The notes under the pieces are model-generated. The model was given only the letters and a program-made list of their open reading frames with translations. It had not been told where the DNA came from and ran no database searches. From Phenylobacterium sp. (GTDB taxonomy: Bacteria > Pseudomonadota > Alphaproteobacteria > Caulobacterales > Caulobacteraceae), in the NCBI GenBank assembly GCA_020401865.1, contig JADCAS010000004.1, positions 248,001 through 312,000 on the forward strand: DNA of 64,000 nucleotides. The letters run 5' to 3'. The translations under genes and the position numbers were made by a program. Each line of letters opens with the position of its first letter. Within the stretch, counting starts at the first letter, position 1. Of the stretch, positions 54,803-63,109 are shown piece by piece.

Positions 54803-56134
54803 ATGAGCACCGAACTGTCTGCAGACCTCGTCGCCGCCGCCCTCAAGGCCGGGGCGGACGCCGCCGAGGCCATCGAAGCCGAACATCAGTCCCTGTCGGT
54901 CACCGTCAGACATGGCGGTCTGGAAGAGGTCGAGCGCGAGGAGTCCCGGGACCTCAGCCTGCGGGTCTTCATCGGCAAGCGCCACGCCACGGTCTCCGGC
55001 TCGGATATCACCGCCGACGGCCGGGCCCGGCTGGTGGAGCGGGCGGTCGCCATGGCGCGTCTGGCGCCGGAGGACCCCTGGTCGGGGCTTGTCGAGGCGA
55101 ACGCCCTGGCGGGCGGACCCCGCCCGGTCCTTGACCTGTTCGATCCCGCCGACCCCGATCCCGAGACACTCGAGGCCCTGGCCCGAGAGGCCGAGGCGGC
55201 CGCCCTGGACATGCCCCGCATCGCCAATTCCGATGGGGGATCGGCCTCTTCGTCGAGGTCCGCCTGGCGTCTGGCGACGTCCAACGGTTTCTTTGGCGAG
55301 CATCGCGCGACCGGCTTCCACGTCGGCGCCGCCGTCATCGCTGGCGAGGGCGAAGGCATGGAGAGCGGCTATGACGGCCTGTCCCGTCGCTGGTTCGCAG
55401 ACCTGCCCGCACCTGAAAAGGTCGGCCGGGAGGCCGCCCGCCGGGCCGCGTCCCGCCTCGGCGCCCGCAAGATCGCCTCGACCACGGCGCCCGTCATCTT
55501 CGAGAACCGGATCGCCACTTCACTTATCGGCCCCTTCCTCGGGGCCATCAGCGGCCCCTCGGTGGCCCGCGGGGTATCCTTCCTGAAGGATCGGCTCGGC
55601 GAGGCCATCTTCTCCTCCTGCGTGACCCTGGTGGACGACCCCCACCGGCCGCGGGGACTCGGCTCCTCGCCCTTTGACGACGAGGGCGCTGTCAACCGCC
55701 GTATCGCCCTGGTGGACAAGGGCGTCCTGACCACCTGGCTGCACAACGCCGCCTCGGCGCGGCAGCTGGGGATGGCGCTCACCGGGCATGCCTCCCGTGG
55801 GTCCGCTGGACCCGCAGGCGTGGGGACCTCCAACCTGACCCTCGAGCCCGGGGACCGGGACCTGGCCGGCCTGATGTCAGACGCCGGGACCGGGCTCCTG
55901 GTGACCTCCATGTTTGGTCCCTCGCTGAACGCCAACACGGGCGACTGGTCCGTCGGTTGCTCGGGCTTCTGGTTCGAGAACGGGGAGATCGCCTATCCGG
56001 TCTCGGAGATCACCGTGGCGGGTGCGTTGCCCGACATCTACGCCCGTCTGGTCCCCGGTTCGGACCTGGAGTCTCGGGGCTCGGCCAATTCGCCCTCCCT
56101 GCTGGTCGACAGCCTGTCCATCGCCGGCAAGTAG
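54803..56134 (+). CDS. tldE: TldE/PmbA family metalloprotease subunit
   Basis: Partner of TldD, lacking its zinc motif. The 443-aa protein shows the family pattern: EEVEREESRDLSLRVFIGKRHATVSGSD near residue 40, FENRIATSLIGPFLGAISG, DDPHRPRGLGSSPFDDEG and SVGCSGFWFENGEIAYPVSEITVAG (as GFWFENGEIAYPVSEIT). Together TldD and TldE degrade or process small peptides. It precedes the lipid A cluster, as in other alphaproteobacteria where pmbA and DUF4170 are neighbours. Confidence 0.95.
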   Translation: MSTELSADLVAAALKAGADAAEAIEAEHQSLSVTVRHGGLEEVEREESRDLSLRVFIGKRHATVSGSDITADGRARLVERAVAMARLAPEDPWSGLVEANALAGGPRPVLDLFDPADPDPETLEALAREAEAAALDMPRIANSDGGSASSSRSAWRLATSNGFFGEHRATGFHVGAAVIAGEGEGMESGYDGLSRRWFADLPAPEKVGREAARRAASRLGARKIASTTAPVIFENRIATSLIGPFLGAISGPSVARGVSFLKDRLGEAIFSSCVTLVDDPHRPRGLGSSPFDDEGAVNRRIALVDKGVLTTWLHNAASARQLGMALTGHASRGSAGPAGVGTSNLTLEPGDRDLAGLMSDAGTGLLVTSMFGPSLNANTGDWSVGCSGFWFENGEIAYPVSEITVAGALPDIYARLVPGSDLESRGSANSPSLLVDSLSIAGK

Positions 56135-56294
56135 TCCCCAGGCATTGGCTGTTCTCGAGGCGGTCCTTGCCCGATCAGGCCCAATGCAGCACGGAGTCGC
56201 CCCGGTTTGGCGCGCAGATGGGCAGGGTCCATTGATCCTTAACCTCCCGGGGACTATCGCCTCGGTCCAGGTGTGAATTCCAGGAGGCGTAGAC

Positions 56295-56531
56295 ATGCCC
56301 CATCGTCAGCTTCTTCACCTCGTCATCGGCGGCGAGCTCGTCGATGTCGACACGGTCGAATTCAGAGACCTGTCCAAGATCGACCTGGTAGGCGCCTACG
56401 CCAGCTACCAGGAGGCGGTGGACGCCTGGCGCGCCAAGGCCCAGTCAACGGTGGACAACGCCCTGATGCGGTACTTCATCATCCACGCGCACAAGCTGCT
56501 GAACCCCGACACCGACGGCCACGAGCCGTGA
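56295..56531 (+). CDS. DUF4170 family protein
   Basis: A 78-aa cytoplasmic protein with the family pattern YASYQEAVDAWRAKAQSTVDNALMRYFIIHAH. Function unknown. It is conserved in alphaproteobacteria near waaA and lpxK, which suggests a link to lipid A or Kdo metabolism. AGGAGG lies 8 bases before the ATG. The 160-base gap before it holds no recognisable gene; the inositol monophosphatase often found there in relatives is missing. Confidence 0.9.
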   Translation: MPHRQLLHLVIGGELVDVDTVEFRDLSKIDLVGAYASYQEAVDAWRAKAQSTVDNALMRYFIIHAHKLLNPDTDGHEP

Positions 56532-56532
56532 C

Positions 56533-57198
56533 CTACTCTCGGCGGAGGAGAGTCTCGGTCAGGGCCCGGCCCCACATGTTGGACCGAAAGTCCGCCTTGA
56601 TCGCGTCGGGGTCGTAGGCCGGGCTATCGACCCATTCCAGAAAGGTCAGGCCGGCCGGCTCGCCCTCAGCCAGGTAGCGCTCGAAGGTGTAGTCCAGGAC
56701 GCCGGTCTTGCCCGCCTTGACGTGCAGGTACTTCAGACTGAGCTGGTCCATGGCCTGGCGGATCGGGACGCCTTTCCGGAAGTGCAGGTAGAGCACGCTC
56801 ATGATCCCCGCCCGGTCCGCCCCCGACTTGCAATGCATGAGGGCGGGGTACTCCAGGCTCTCGAACAGGGCCTTGGCGCCATGCACCCGGGCGCGGCTGG
56901 GGACCTCACGGGAGGTGATGGTGAAGTCCACAAGGTTCAGGCCGAGGCGCGCGCAGGCATCCTTCTCCAGGGCGTAGAAACTGGCGTCGAACCCGCCGCG
57001 CAGGTTGACCACCGTGCGGATCCCGCGCGCCTTCCACGCCTCGAGCTGGAACGGCCAGGGCTGGTTGCCCCGGAACAGCTCTTCTGACACCGCATGGGCG
57101 TTGGAAAACCGCAGGCGCAGGAAGGCATGGTCCTTCAACAGATAGTCGAGGTAGGCTCTGCGCCGCCCCTTCGGCGTCGTGAGGTCGTATTCCGCCAA
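56533..57198 (-). CDS. Dual-specificity/tyrosine-type protein phosphatase family
   Basis: A 221-aa protein with the phosphatase P-loop HCKSGADRAG (CxxGxxR; the Cys is near residue 120) and a general-acid-loop-like DFTITSREVPSR. GIRTVVNLRGGFD upstream is typical of DUF442/DSP-like bacterial phosphatases, some of which act on phospholipid head groups or lipid A rather than protein. It is divergent from the exporter that starts the lipid A operon and converges with DUF4170 one base apart. Confidence 0.88.
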   Translation of the reverse strand: MAEYDLTTPKGRRRAYLDYLLKDHAFLRLRFSNAHAVSEELFRGNQPWPFQLEAWKARGIRTVVNLRGGFDASFYALEKDACARLGLNLVDFTITSREVPSRARVHGAKALFESLEYPALMHCKSGADRAGIMSVLYLHFRKGVPIRQAMDQLSLKYLHVKAGKTGVLDYTFERYLAEGEPAGLTFLEWVDSPAYDPDAIKADFRSNMWGRALTETLLRRE

Positions 57199-57316
57199 GT
57201 CGGGGCTCCTGCGTGTGGGCCCTATCTAGGGCGCCGGCGCCGCACCGCAAAGCCCGCGGGGCCCCGCGCAAGGGCGACATCTTGACTTCGCCCGCCCAAG
57301 AGCCGACCCCAGCACA

Positions 57317-59095
57317 ATGAACGCTCAGGCTGATCCGGACCGGCTGTCCAGCCGCGAGATCCTCGCCAGGACCTGGCGTGTCTACCTTGCGCCCCGCTGG
57401 CCGGGCCTGGCCCTCGCAGGCCTCGCCGCCGTGGTCGTCGCCGTCCTGAGCGCCAAGCTGGTCCAGATCCTCGAGCCGGCGATCAACGACCTTCTGGGAA
57501 CGCCCAAGCCTGGCGCCCTCCTCGTCATTCCCCTGACCATCGCCGGCCTCGCCATCGCCCGGGGCCTGGCACAGGTTCTCCAGGCGACGCTGGTGAACCG
57601 GATCGGCAACGCCGTGGTCGGCGATGTCCAGGTCCAGCTCTTCGGCCGCCTGGTGCGGGCGGACCTCGCGAGACTGCGCTCCCAGCATTCGGGATCTTTC
57701 GTCTCCTCGGTCCTCTACGACGCCGGACTGATCCGCGAGGCCGCGACCGCGGGCGTGGTCAACTACACTCAGCACGCCCTGACTGTGGTGGGGGCGATCA
57801 GCGTGATGGTCTCTAACGACCTGGTCCTCTCCCTCGCCTTGATTGTGGCCGCCCCGTTCGCGAGCCTGATCATGCGCCGGTACGCCCGAGGGTCCTCCAA
57901 GGCCGCCCAGGGCGCCATGGCCGAGACCTCCGCCCTGTCCACCGCCGTGATGGAAAGTCTGGACGGCGTGCGAGTGGTCAAGATCGAGAACCGGGAGGCC
58001 TTCGAGGAGTCCCGGGTCGCTGAAGTGGTGCGCCGGCGGCAAGCCTTCCTGGTCCGGGGCGCTAACGCCCGGGCCCGCGCGGCGCCGGCCACGGAGACCC
58101 TGATGACCCTGATCACCGCCGCCGTCATGGCCTGGGCGGGCCTGCGGTCGCAGGGGGGCGGGATGAATCCCGGCGCCTTCGTAGCCTTCATCGGGGCCCT
58201 GGCCCTGGCCTCCCAGTCCCTGCGTCAGCTGGCCAACCTGCAGACCGTTTTCTCGGAAGGGCTGTCCGCCGCGCGTCGCCTCTACACGGCCCTCGATGTC
58301 GAGCCCGAGGTGGGCGACCGGCCCGGCGCCGTCGAGACGCCCCGGGGTGAAGGCCGGGTGGCCTTCGAAGACGTCCGTTTCGCCTACGGGGACGGCCCGG
58401 AAGTCCTTTCGGGCGTCAGCCTGACGGTCCAGCGCGGGGAGACCGTCGCCCTGGTCGGACCGTCCGGCGGCGGCAAGTCCACCCTGCTGAACCTGATCCC
58501 CCGCTTCTACGACGTGACAGGAGGCCGGGTGACTCTGGACGGGCGGGACGTGCGCGACCTGACCCTGGCCTCGCTCCGGCGACGAATCGCCCTGGTCACC
58601 CAGGAGCCATTCCTGTTCGACGATACCCTCCGCGCCAACATCGCCTATGCCCGGCCCGACGCCTCACAGCAGGAGATCGAGTCCGCCGCTCGCGCTGCGG
58701 CCGCCCACGACTTCATCCTCGCCCTGCCCCAGGGCTACGACACCCCGGCCGGGGAGGCCGGCCTGAGGCTGTCCGGCGGCCAACGGCAGCGCATCGCCAT
58801 CGCCCGGGCCTTCCTCAAGGATGCGCCCATCCTGCTCCTGGACGAGGCGACCAGCGCCCTGGACGTGGAGAGCGAGGCCCAGGTCCAGGCGGCTCTGGCG
58901 AGGCTGATGGAGGGACGGACGACCCTGCTGGTCGCCCACCGACTCTCCACGGTCCGCAACGCAGACCGCATCTATGTCCTGGACCGGGGGCGGATCGCCG
59001 AGAGCGGAACGCACGAGGCCCTGGTCGCCGCCGGCGGCCTCTACGCGCGCCTGGCCGGCGCCGACGACCTTGAGACCCTCGAGACCCCCGCATGA
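57317..59095 (+). CDS. ABC exporter, MsbA-like lipid A flippase candidate
   Basis: A 592-aa fused permease-ATPase. About residues 30-310 form the exporter membrane domain; residues about 345-585 the ATPase: Walker A GPSGGGKSTLLNLIPRFYD (as GPSGGGKST), Q-loop VTQEPFLFDDTLRANI, signature LSGGQRQRIAIARAF and Walker B ILLLDEATSALD. Its place ahead of a DUF374 acyltransferase, waaA and lpxK makes flipping of lipid A-core the likely role. The stop overlaps the next start (ATGA). Confidence 0.93.
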   Translation: MNAQADPDRLSSREILARTWRVYLAPRWPGLALAGLAAVVVAVLSAKLVQILEPAINDLLGTPKPGALLVIPLTIAGLAIARGLAQVLQATLVNRIGNAVVGDVQVQLFGRLVRADLARLRSQHSGSFVSSVLYDAGLIREAATAGVVNYTQHALTVVGAISVMVSNDLVLSLALIVAAPFASLIMRRYARGSSKAAQGAMAETSALSTAVMESLDGVRVVKIENREAFEESRVAEVVRRRQAFLVRGANARARAAPATETLMTLITAAVMAWAGLRSQGGGMNPGAFVAFIGALALASQSLRQLANLQTVFSEGLSAARRLYTALDVEPEVGDRPGAVETPRGEGRVAFEDVRFAYGDGPEVLSGVSLTVQRGETVALVGPSGGGKSTLLNLIPRFYDVTGGRVTLDGRDVRDLTLASLRRRIALVTQEPFLFDDTLRANIAYARPDASQQEIESAARAAAAHDFILALPQGYDTPAGEAGLRLSGGQRQRIAIARAFLKDAPILLLDEATSALDVESEAQVQAALARLMEGRTTLLVAHRLSTVRNADRIYVLDRGRIAESGTHEALVAAGGLYARLAGADDLETLETPA

Positions 59096-59820
59096 AGGGA
59101 CTCCTGCGCAGGCCCTGGATCCAGGCCGTTCTGGGACGGATTCTTGCCGGCTACCTGATCCTGATCCGTCGCACCACGCGCTGGCGGCACGAGGGCCTTG
59201 AGGCCCTGGAGCCCATGTTCGCCTCCGGCCAGGGCGCGATCGGCCTGTTCTGGCACGGCCGGATCCCGATCTGCCTGGGCATGGCCGAGACCTGGTGGCG
59301 GAAGGACAGCCGCCGATGCCTGGTGTCTCCCTCCTCCGATGGCGAGTTTGTCGCCCTCGCCCTTGAGTACGCCGGCTTCCCGGCCATCCGCATGTCGACC
59401 GCCAAGAAGGGCGACTCGGCCAAGGCGCGGGCCGCCGTGGCGGCCTTCCGCGAGGCGGTCCAGCAGGTGGCCGACGGCGGCGTCCTGATCATCACCCCGG
59501 ACGGCCCCCGGGGTCCGAATGAGGAGATCGCCGCTGGCGCCCTGCAGATCGCCAAGCGCACGGGGGCGCCCATCTTCCTCACCGGCCTGGCGGTCTCGCC
59601 GTCCCTGCAACTGGAAAGCCTCTGGGACCGGGTGATGATCGCCGCCCCCTTCGGCCGGGGGGTCTGCGTCTGGGAGGGGCCCTTCCATGTCCCCGCCGAC
59701 GCCGGCGAGGCCGAGATCGACCGACTGCGGGCCGACTGGTCGGCCCGGATGTCGGCCGCCACCCGCCGGGCCGAGGCCCTGGTGGGACGCGCCCCGGTTG
59801 ATCCGGCGACCGGCGGGTGA
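59092..59820 (+). CDS. DUF374 lysophospholipid acyltransferase family protein
   Basis: A 242-aa membrane-associated acyltransferase. LFWHGRIPI (HxxxxD-like first motif region), SPSSDGEFVALAL, ITPDGPRGP and AKRTGAPI are family features; the usual histidine-aspartate pair is reduced to the HG(R) and SDGE motifs typical for DUF374. In alphaproteobacteria such genes sit beside waaA, so a role in lipid A acylation or membrane lipid remodelling is inferred. Coupled by ATGA to the exporter. Confidence 0.9.
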   Translation: MKGLLRRPWIQAVLGRILAGYLILIRRTTRWRHEGLEALEPMFASGQGAIGLFWHGRIPICLGMAETWWRKDSRRCLVSPSSDGEFVALALEYAGFPAIRMSTAKKGDSAKARAAVAAFREAVQQVADGGVLIITPDGPRGPNEEIAAGALQIAKRTGAPIFLTGLAVSPSLQLESLWDRVMIAAPFGRGVCVWEGPFHVPADAGEAEIDRLRADWSARMSAATRRAEALVGRAPVDPATGG

Positions 59821-59832
59821 GACACAGGACCC

Positions 59833-60837
59833 ATGCCGCACGATCACGCCCACGACGATCATGATCACCACCATGATCATCCGGGTCCGGACGCCTGGCG
59901 GGGGCCTCACGCCCATCCCCACACCGGACACGCCCATCACGGGCATGGACATCATGGCCACCTTCCCAGGGATTTTGGCGGCGCCTTCGCCCTTGGCATC
60001 CTGCTGAACGCAGGGTTCGTCGCGGTCGAGGCCGGGGTCGGGATCGTCTCCGGATCGCTGGCCCTCCTGGCCGACGCCGGCCACAACGCCGCCGACGTCC
60101 TGGCCCTGATCCTTGCCTGGGGCGCCACCGTCCTGGCGCGCCGCCGCCCCGGCGCCCGGCATACCTACGGCCTCGGCAAGGCGACCATCATGGCCTCGGT
60201 CACCAACGGGATCCTTCTGGTCGCCGCCGTCGGCGCCATCGGCTGGGAGGCCGTCCAGAGACTGGCCGCGCCGACTCCCGTCTCCGCCGGACCCGTCCTG
60301 GTGACCGCCGCCATCGGCGTGGTGATCAACACCCTGACCGCCCTTCTCTTTCTGCGCGGGCAGCACGACCTCAACGTCCGGGGCGCCTTCCTTCACATGG
60401 TAGCCGACGCGGCCGTCTCGGCGGCGGTGGTCGTCTCGGCGGGCCTGATGCTGCTGACCGGCGGACTTGAGTGGCTGGACCCGGCCCTCAGCCTGGTCAT
60501 CGTGGCGGTGATCCTGTCCGGCGCCTGGGGCCTGCTCCGGGAGTCTTCCGCCATGGCCATGGACGCCGCCCCGCCGGGGATCGACGTGGCGCAGGTCCGA
60601 TCCTGGCTCGCCGCCCGCCCCGGGGTCCGCGAGGTGCACGACCTGCACGTCTGGCCCCTGTCCACCACCCGCACCGCCCTGACCGCCCACCTGGTCCGTC
60701 CCTCGGGCGAGTCGCCCGACGCCTTCCTCGCTGATACCGCCCGGGGCCTTTCGGAGACCTTCGGCATCGACCACGCCACCCTCCAGGTCGAGACCGGGGA
60801 GCTGGACTGCGACCTCGCCCCCGACGAGGTGGTGTGA
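59833..60837 (+). CDS. Cation diffusion facilitator (zinc-type exporter) with a His-rich N-terminus
   Basis: A 334-aa metal/proton antiporter. The N-terminal 45 residues are nearly half histidine (DHDHHHDH, HHGHGHHGH), a metal-buffering segment. Six membrane helices carry the transport-site motifs LADAGHNAADV (HxxxD, helix 2) and HMVADAAVS (HxxxD, helix 5), and the C-terminal cytoplasmic domain has VHDLHVWPLS. The His/Asp site suggests zinc or cobalt. Unexpectedly it lies inside the lipid A operon, 12 bases after DUF374 and overlapping waaA (GTGA). Confidence 0.95.
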   Translation: MPHDHAHDDHDHHHDHPGPDAWRGPHAHPHTGHAHHGHGHHGHLPRDFGGAFALGILLNAGFVAVEAGVGIVSGSLALLADAGHNAADVLALILAWGATVLARRRPGARHTYGLGKATIMASVTNGILLVAAVGAIGWEAVQRLAAPTPVSAGPVLVTAAIGVVINTLTALLFLRGQHDLNVRGAFLHMVADAAVSAAVVVSAGLMLLTGGLEWLDPALSLVIVAVILSGAWGLLRESSAMAMDAAPPGIDVAQVRSWLAARPGVREVHDLHVWPLSTTRTALTAHLVRPSGESPDAFLADTARGLSETFGIDHATLQVETGELDCDLAPDEVV

Positions 60838-62087
60838 CCCTCCCCCTCGCCCTCTACGGCCTCGCCACCGGGCTGGCTGAGCCCCTCGCCCCCCTCATCC
60901 TGAAGCGGCGGGCGAAGGCGGGGCGTGAAGACCCCCTTCGTCTGGGCGAACGACTCGGAAGGGCCGGGGCGCCCCGCCCGCCCGGCCCCCTGGTCTGGCT
61001 GCATGGGGTCAGTGTCGGAGAAACAGTCTCCCTCCTCGCCCTGGTGGAAGGGCTCAGGGCCCGCCGCCCCGACCTCGGCCTCCTGGTGACCTCGGGCACC
61101 CGCACCTCCGCGGAACTCCTGGCCCGACGGCTGCCGGCCGGCGTCCGCCACCAGTACGTTCCCGTCGACACCCCCGGCGCGGTCCGCCGCTTCCTGGACC
61201 ACTGGCGCCCGGACCTCGGCGTCTTCGCCGAGAGCGAGCTCTGGCCCAACCTGATCCTGACCGCCCGGCGGCGCGGGACCCGCCTGGTCCTGGCTTCGGC
61301 GCGGATCACGGAGGGCACGGCCCGGACCTGGCGACGGGCCCCCGCGAGCGCCCGCCGGCTCCTGTCCGCCTTCGACCTGATCCTGCCCCAGGATCGGGCC
61401 ACCGCTGACCGGCTCAGGGGGCTTGGCGCCGACTGCGGTCGCGAGCTGAACCTCAAGCGGGCCGGCGCGCCCCTGATCTTCGACCCCGCCGAACTCGCGC
61501 GACTCCAGGAGCTCGCGGCGGGTCGCCCGGTGGTCCTCGCCGCCAGCACACACCCGGGCGAGGACGCCCTGATCGCAGAAGCCGCCGAGGGCCTGGGCGC
61601 CCTGGTGGTCATCGCCCCCCGGCATCCGGAGCGGGGCGCGGAGATCGCCGCCGCCCTCAAGGCGCCCCGCCGTGCGCCGGGCGAAGAGCCAGGCCCGGAG
61701 ACCCTGGTCTGGATCGCCGACACTCTGGGCGAGATGGGCCTCTTCTTCCGCCTGGCGGACGTCGTGGTGATGGGCGGCAGCTTTCCGGGCGGGATCGGTG
61801 GCCACAACCCCCTTGAGCCGGCGCGGCTGGGCGCCCCGGTGATCACCGGGCCCGACATCGCCAACGCCGCGGATGTCTATGGCGAGATGTTCGACGAGGT
61901 CTGCGCCCTGATGGCGCGGGATGGTCCGGACCTCAGGCGGAAGCTGGCCGGCCTCCTGGCCGACCCGGTCCTCCGGCGGCGGATGCGCGAGGCCGCCCTG
62001 GCCTACGCCGCCCGGCAGGAGCAGACCCTCGCCGACGCCCTCGAGGACCTCGCCCCCCTCCTGCCGGCTCGGGAGGTCTCGAAATGA
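60834..62087 (+). CDS. waaA: 3-deoxy-D-manno-octulosonic acid transferase WaaA
   Basis: GT30 glycosyltransferase attaching Kdo residues to lipid IVA on the inner membrane. The 417-aa protein has an N-terminal hydrophobic anchor (TLPLALYGLATGLAEPLAP), WLHGVSVGET (about residue 57, catalytic region), FAESELWPNLI and the C-terminal LFFRLADVVVMGGSFPGGIGGHNPLEPA (as GGSFPGGIGGHNPLEPA) nucleotide-sugar site. GTG at 60834 overlaps the CDF stop, and its own stop overlaps lpxK (ATGA). Confidence 0.96.
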   Translation: MTLPLALYGLATGLAEPLAPLILKRRAKAGREDPLRLGERLGRAGAPRPPGPLVWLHGVSVGETVSLLALVEGLRARRPDLGLLVTSGTRTSAELLARRLPAGVRHQYVPVDTPGAVRRFLDHWRPDLGVFAESELWPNLILTARRRGTRLVLASARITEGTARTWRRAPASARRLLSAFDLILPQDRATADRLRGLGADCGRELNLKRAGAPLIFDPAELARLQELAAGRPVVLAASTHPGEDALIAEAAEGLGALVVIAPRHPERGAEIAAALKAPRRAPGEEPGPETLVWIADTLGEMGLFFRLADVVVMGGSFPGGIGGHNPLEPARLGAPVITGPDIANAADVYGEMFDEVCALMARDGPDLRRKLAGLLADPVLRRRMREAALAYAARQEQTLADALEDLAPLLPAREVSK

Positions 62088-63109
62088 AGCTGCCCACGCC
62101 GCGCTGGTGGTATGTGCGGGAGGGTCGCCCCGGACCCGTCCTGCACCTGCTGCTGAAGCCCCTTTCCTGGGCCTGGGCGGCGGCGACCGCCCACCGTATC
62201 GCCCGCGGACGGCCCGTCGACCCCGGCGTTCCGGTGGTCTGCGTGGGCAACATCACCCTGGGCGGAACAGGCAAGACCCCCGTCGTCGCCGCTCTCGCCA
62301 GCCGTCTTGCCGCAATGGGACGCCGCCCCGCCATCCTGTCGCGGGGCTATGGCGGAAGCCTGGAGGGACCCGCGCGGGTGGATCCGTCGCGCCACGCCGC
62401 CAGCGAGGTCGGCGACGAGCCTCTCATGCTGGCGGCCGCCTTGCCCGGCGTGACCGTCTGGGTGGCCCGCGACCGGGTCGCCGGGGCCCTGGCGGCTGTA
62501 CGGGAGGGCGCAGACGTTATTCTCCTGGACGACGGCCACCAGAATCCGGCCCTTTGGAAGACCCTGTCCCTGGTGGTCAGCGACGGCGAGACCCGGGACG
62601 GCGAATGGCCCCTCGGCGATGGCGGCGTCTTTCCCGCCGGACCCTTGCGTGAACCTCTCGCCGCGGGGCTGTCTCGCGCCGACGCCGTTATCCTTCTGCT
62701 GCCGGCGGACCTGGGGGCCCCGGACCCTGAGCTGGTCGCCGCCCTCTCCGGGCCGCCCCTCCTGCGGGCTCGACTGATCCCCGAGGGGGCGCCGCCTGAG
62801 GGTCCCCAGGTCGGCTTCGCCGGCGTCGGCAAACCCTGGAAGGTGGAGCGGGCCCTCAGGGCGGCCGGCTGCGACCTGGTCGACTTCGCAGCCTTTCCCG
62901 ACCATGCGCCCTGGACCCCGGCGCGGCTGAAAGCGCTGGACGACCTGGCGCGTGCGCACGGGGCGGGCCTGGTGACGACTACGAAGGACTGGGTGCGCCT
63001 GCCCCCGGCGTGGCGCGAAAAGGTCAGAGCCTGGCCGGTCCGGGCGGCTTTCGATTCCCCGGCCGAGGTGGACGCCCTGCTCGAGCGCCTTCCCCGCCCC
63101 GGAGCCTGA
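62084..63109 (+). CDS. lpxK: Tetraacyldisaccharide 4'-kinase LpxK
   Basis: Inner-membrane P-loop kinase that adds the 4'-phosphate to lipid A disaccharide. The 341-aa protein has Walker A VGNITLGGTGKTPVVAAL (as GGTGKTP, about residue 63), SRGYGG and DVILLDDGHQNPAL (catalytic Asp/His). It ends the lipid A operon, its stop abutting the convergent kinase gene. Confidence 0.96.
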   Translation: MKLPTPRWWYVREGRPGPVLHLLLKPLSWAWAAATAHRIARGRPVDPGVPVVCVGNITLGGTGKTPVVAALASRLAAMGRRPAILSRGYGGSLEGPARVDPSRHAASEVGDEPLMLAAALPGVTVWVARDRVAGALAAVREGADVILLDDGHQNPALWKTLSLVVSDGETRDGEWPLGDGGVFPAGPLREPLAAGLSRADAVILLLPADLGAPDPELVAALSGPPLLRARLIPEGAPPEGPQVGFAGVGKPWKVERALRAAGCDLVDFAAFPDHAPWTPARLKALDDLARAHGAGLVTTTKDWVRLPPAWREKVRAWPVRAAFDSPAEVDALLERLPRPGA

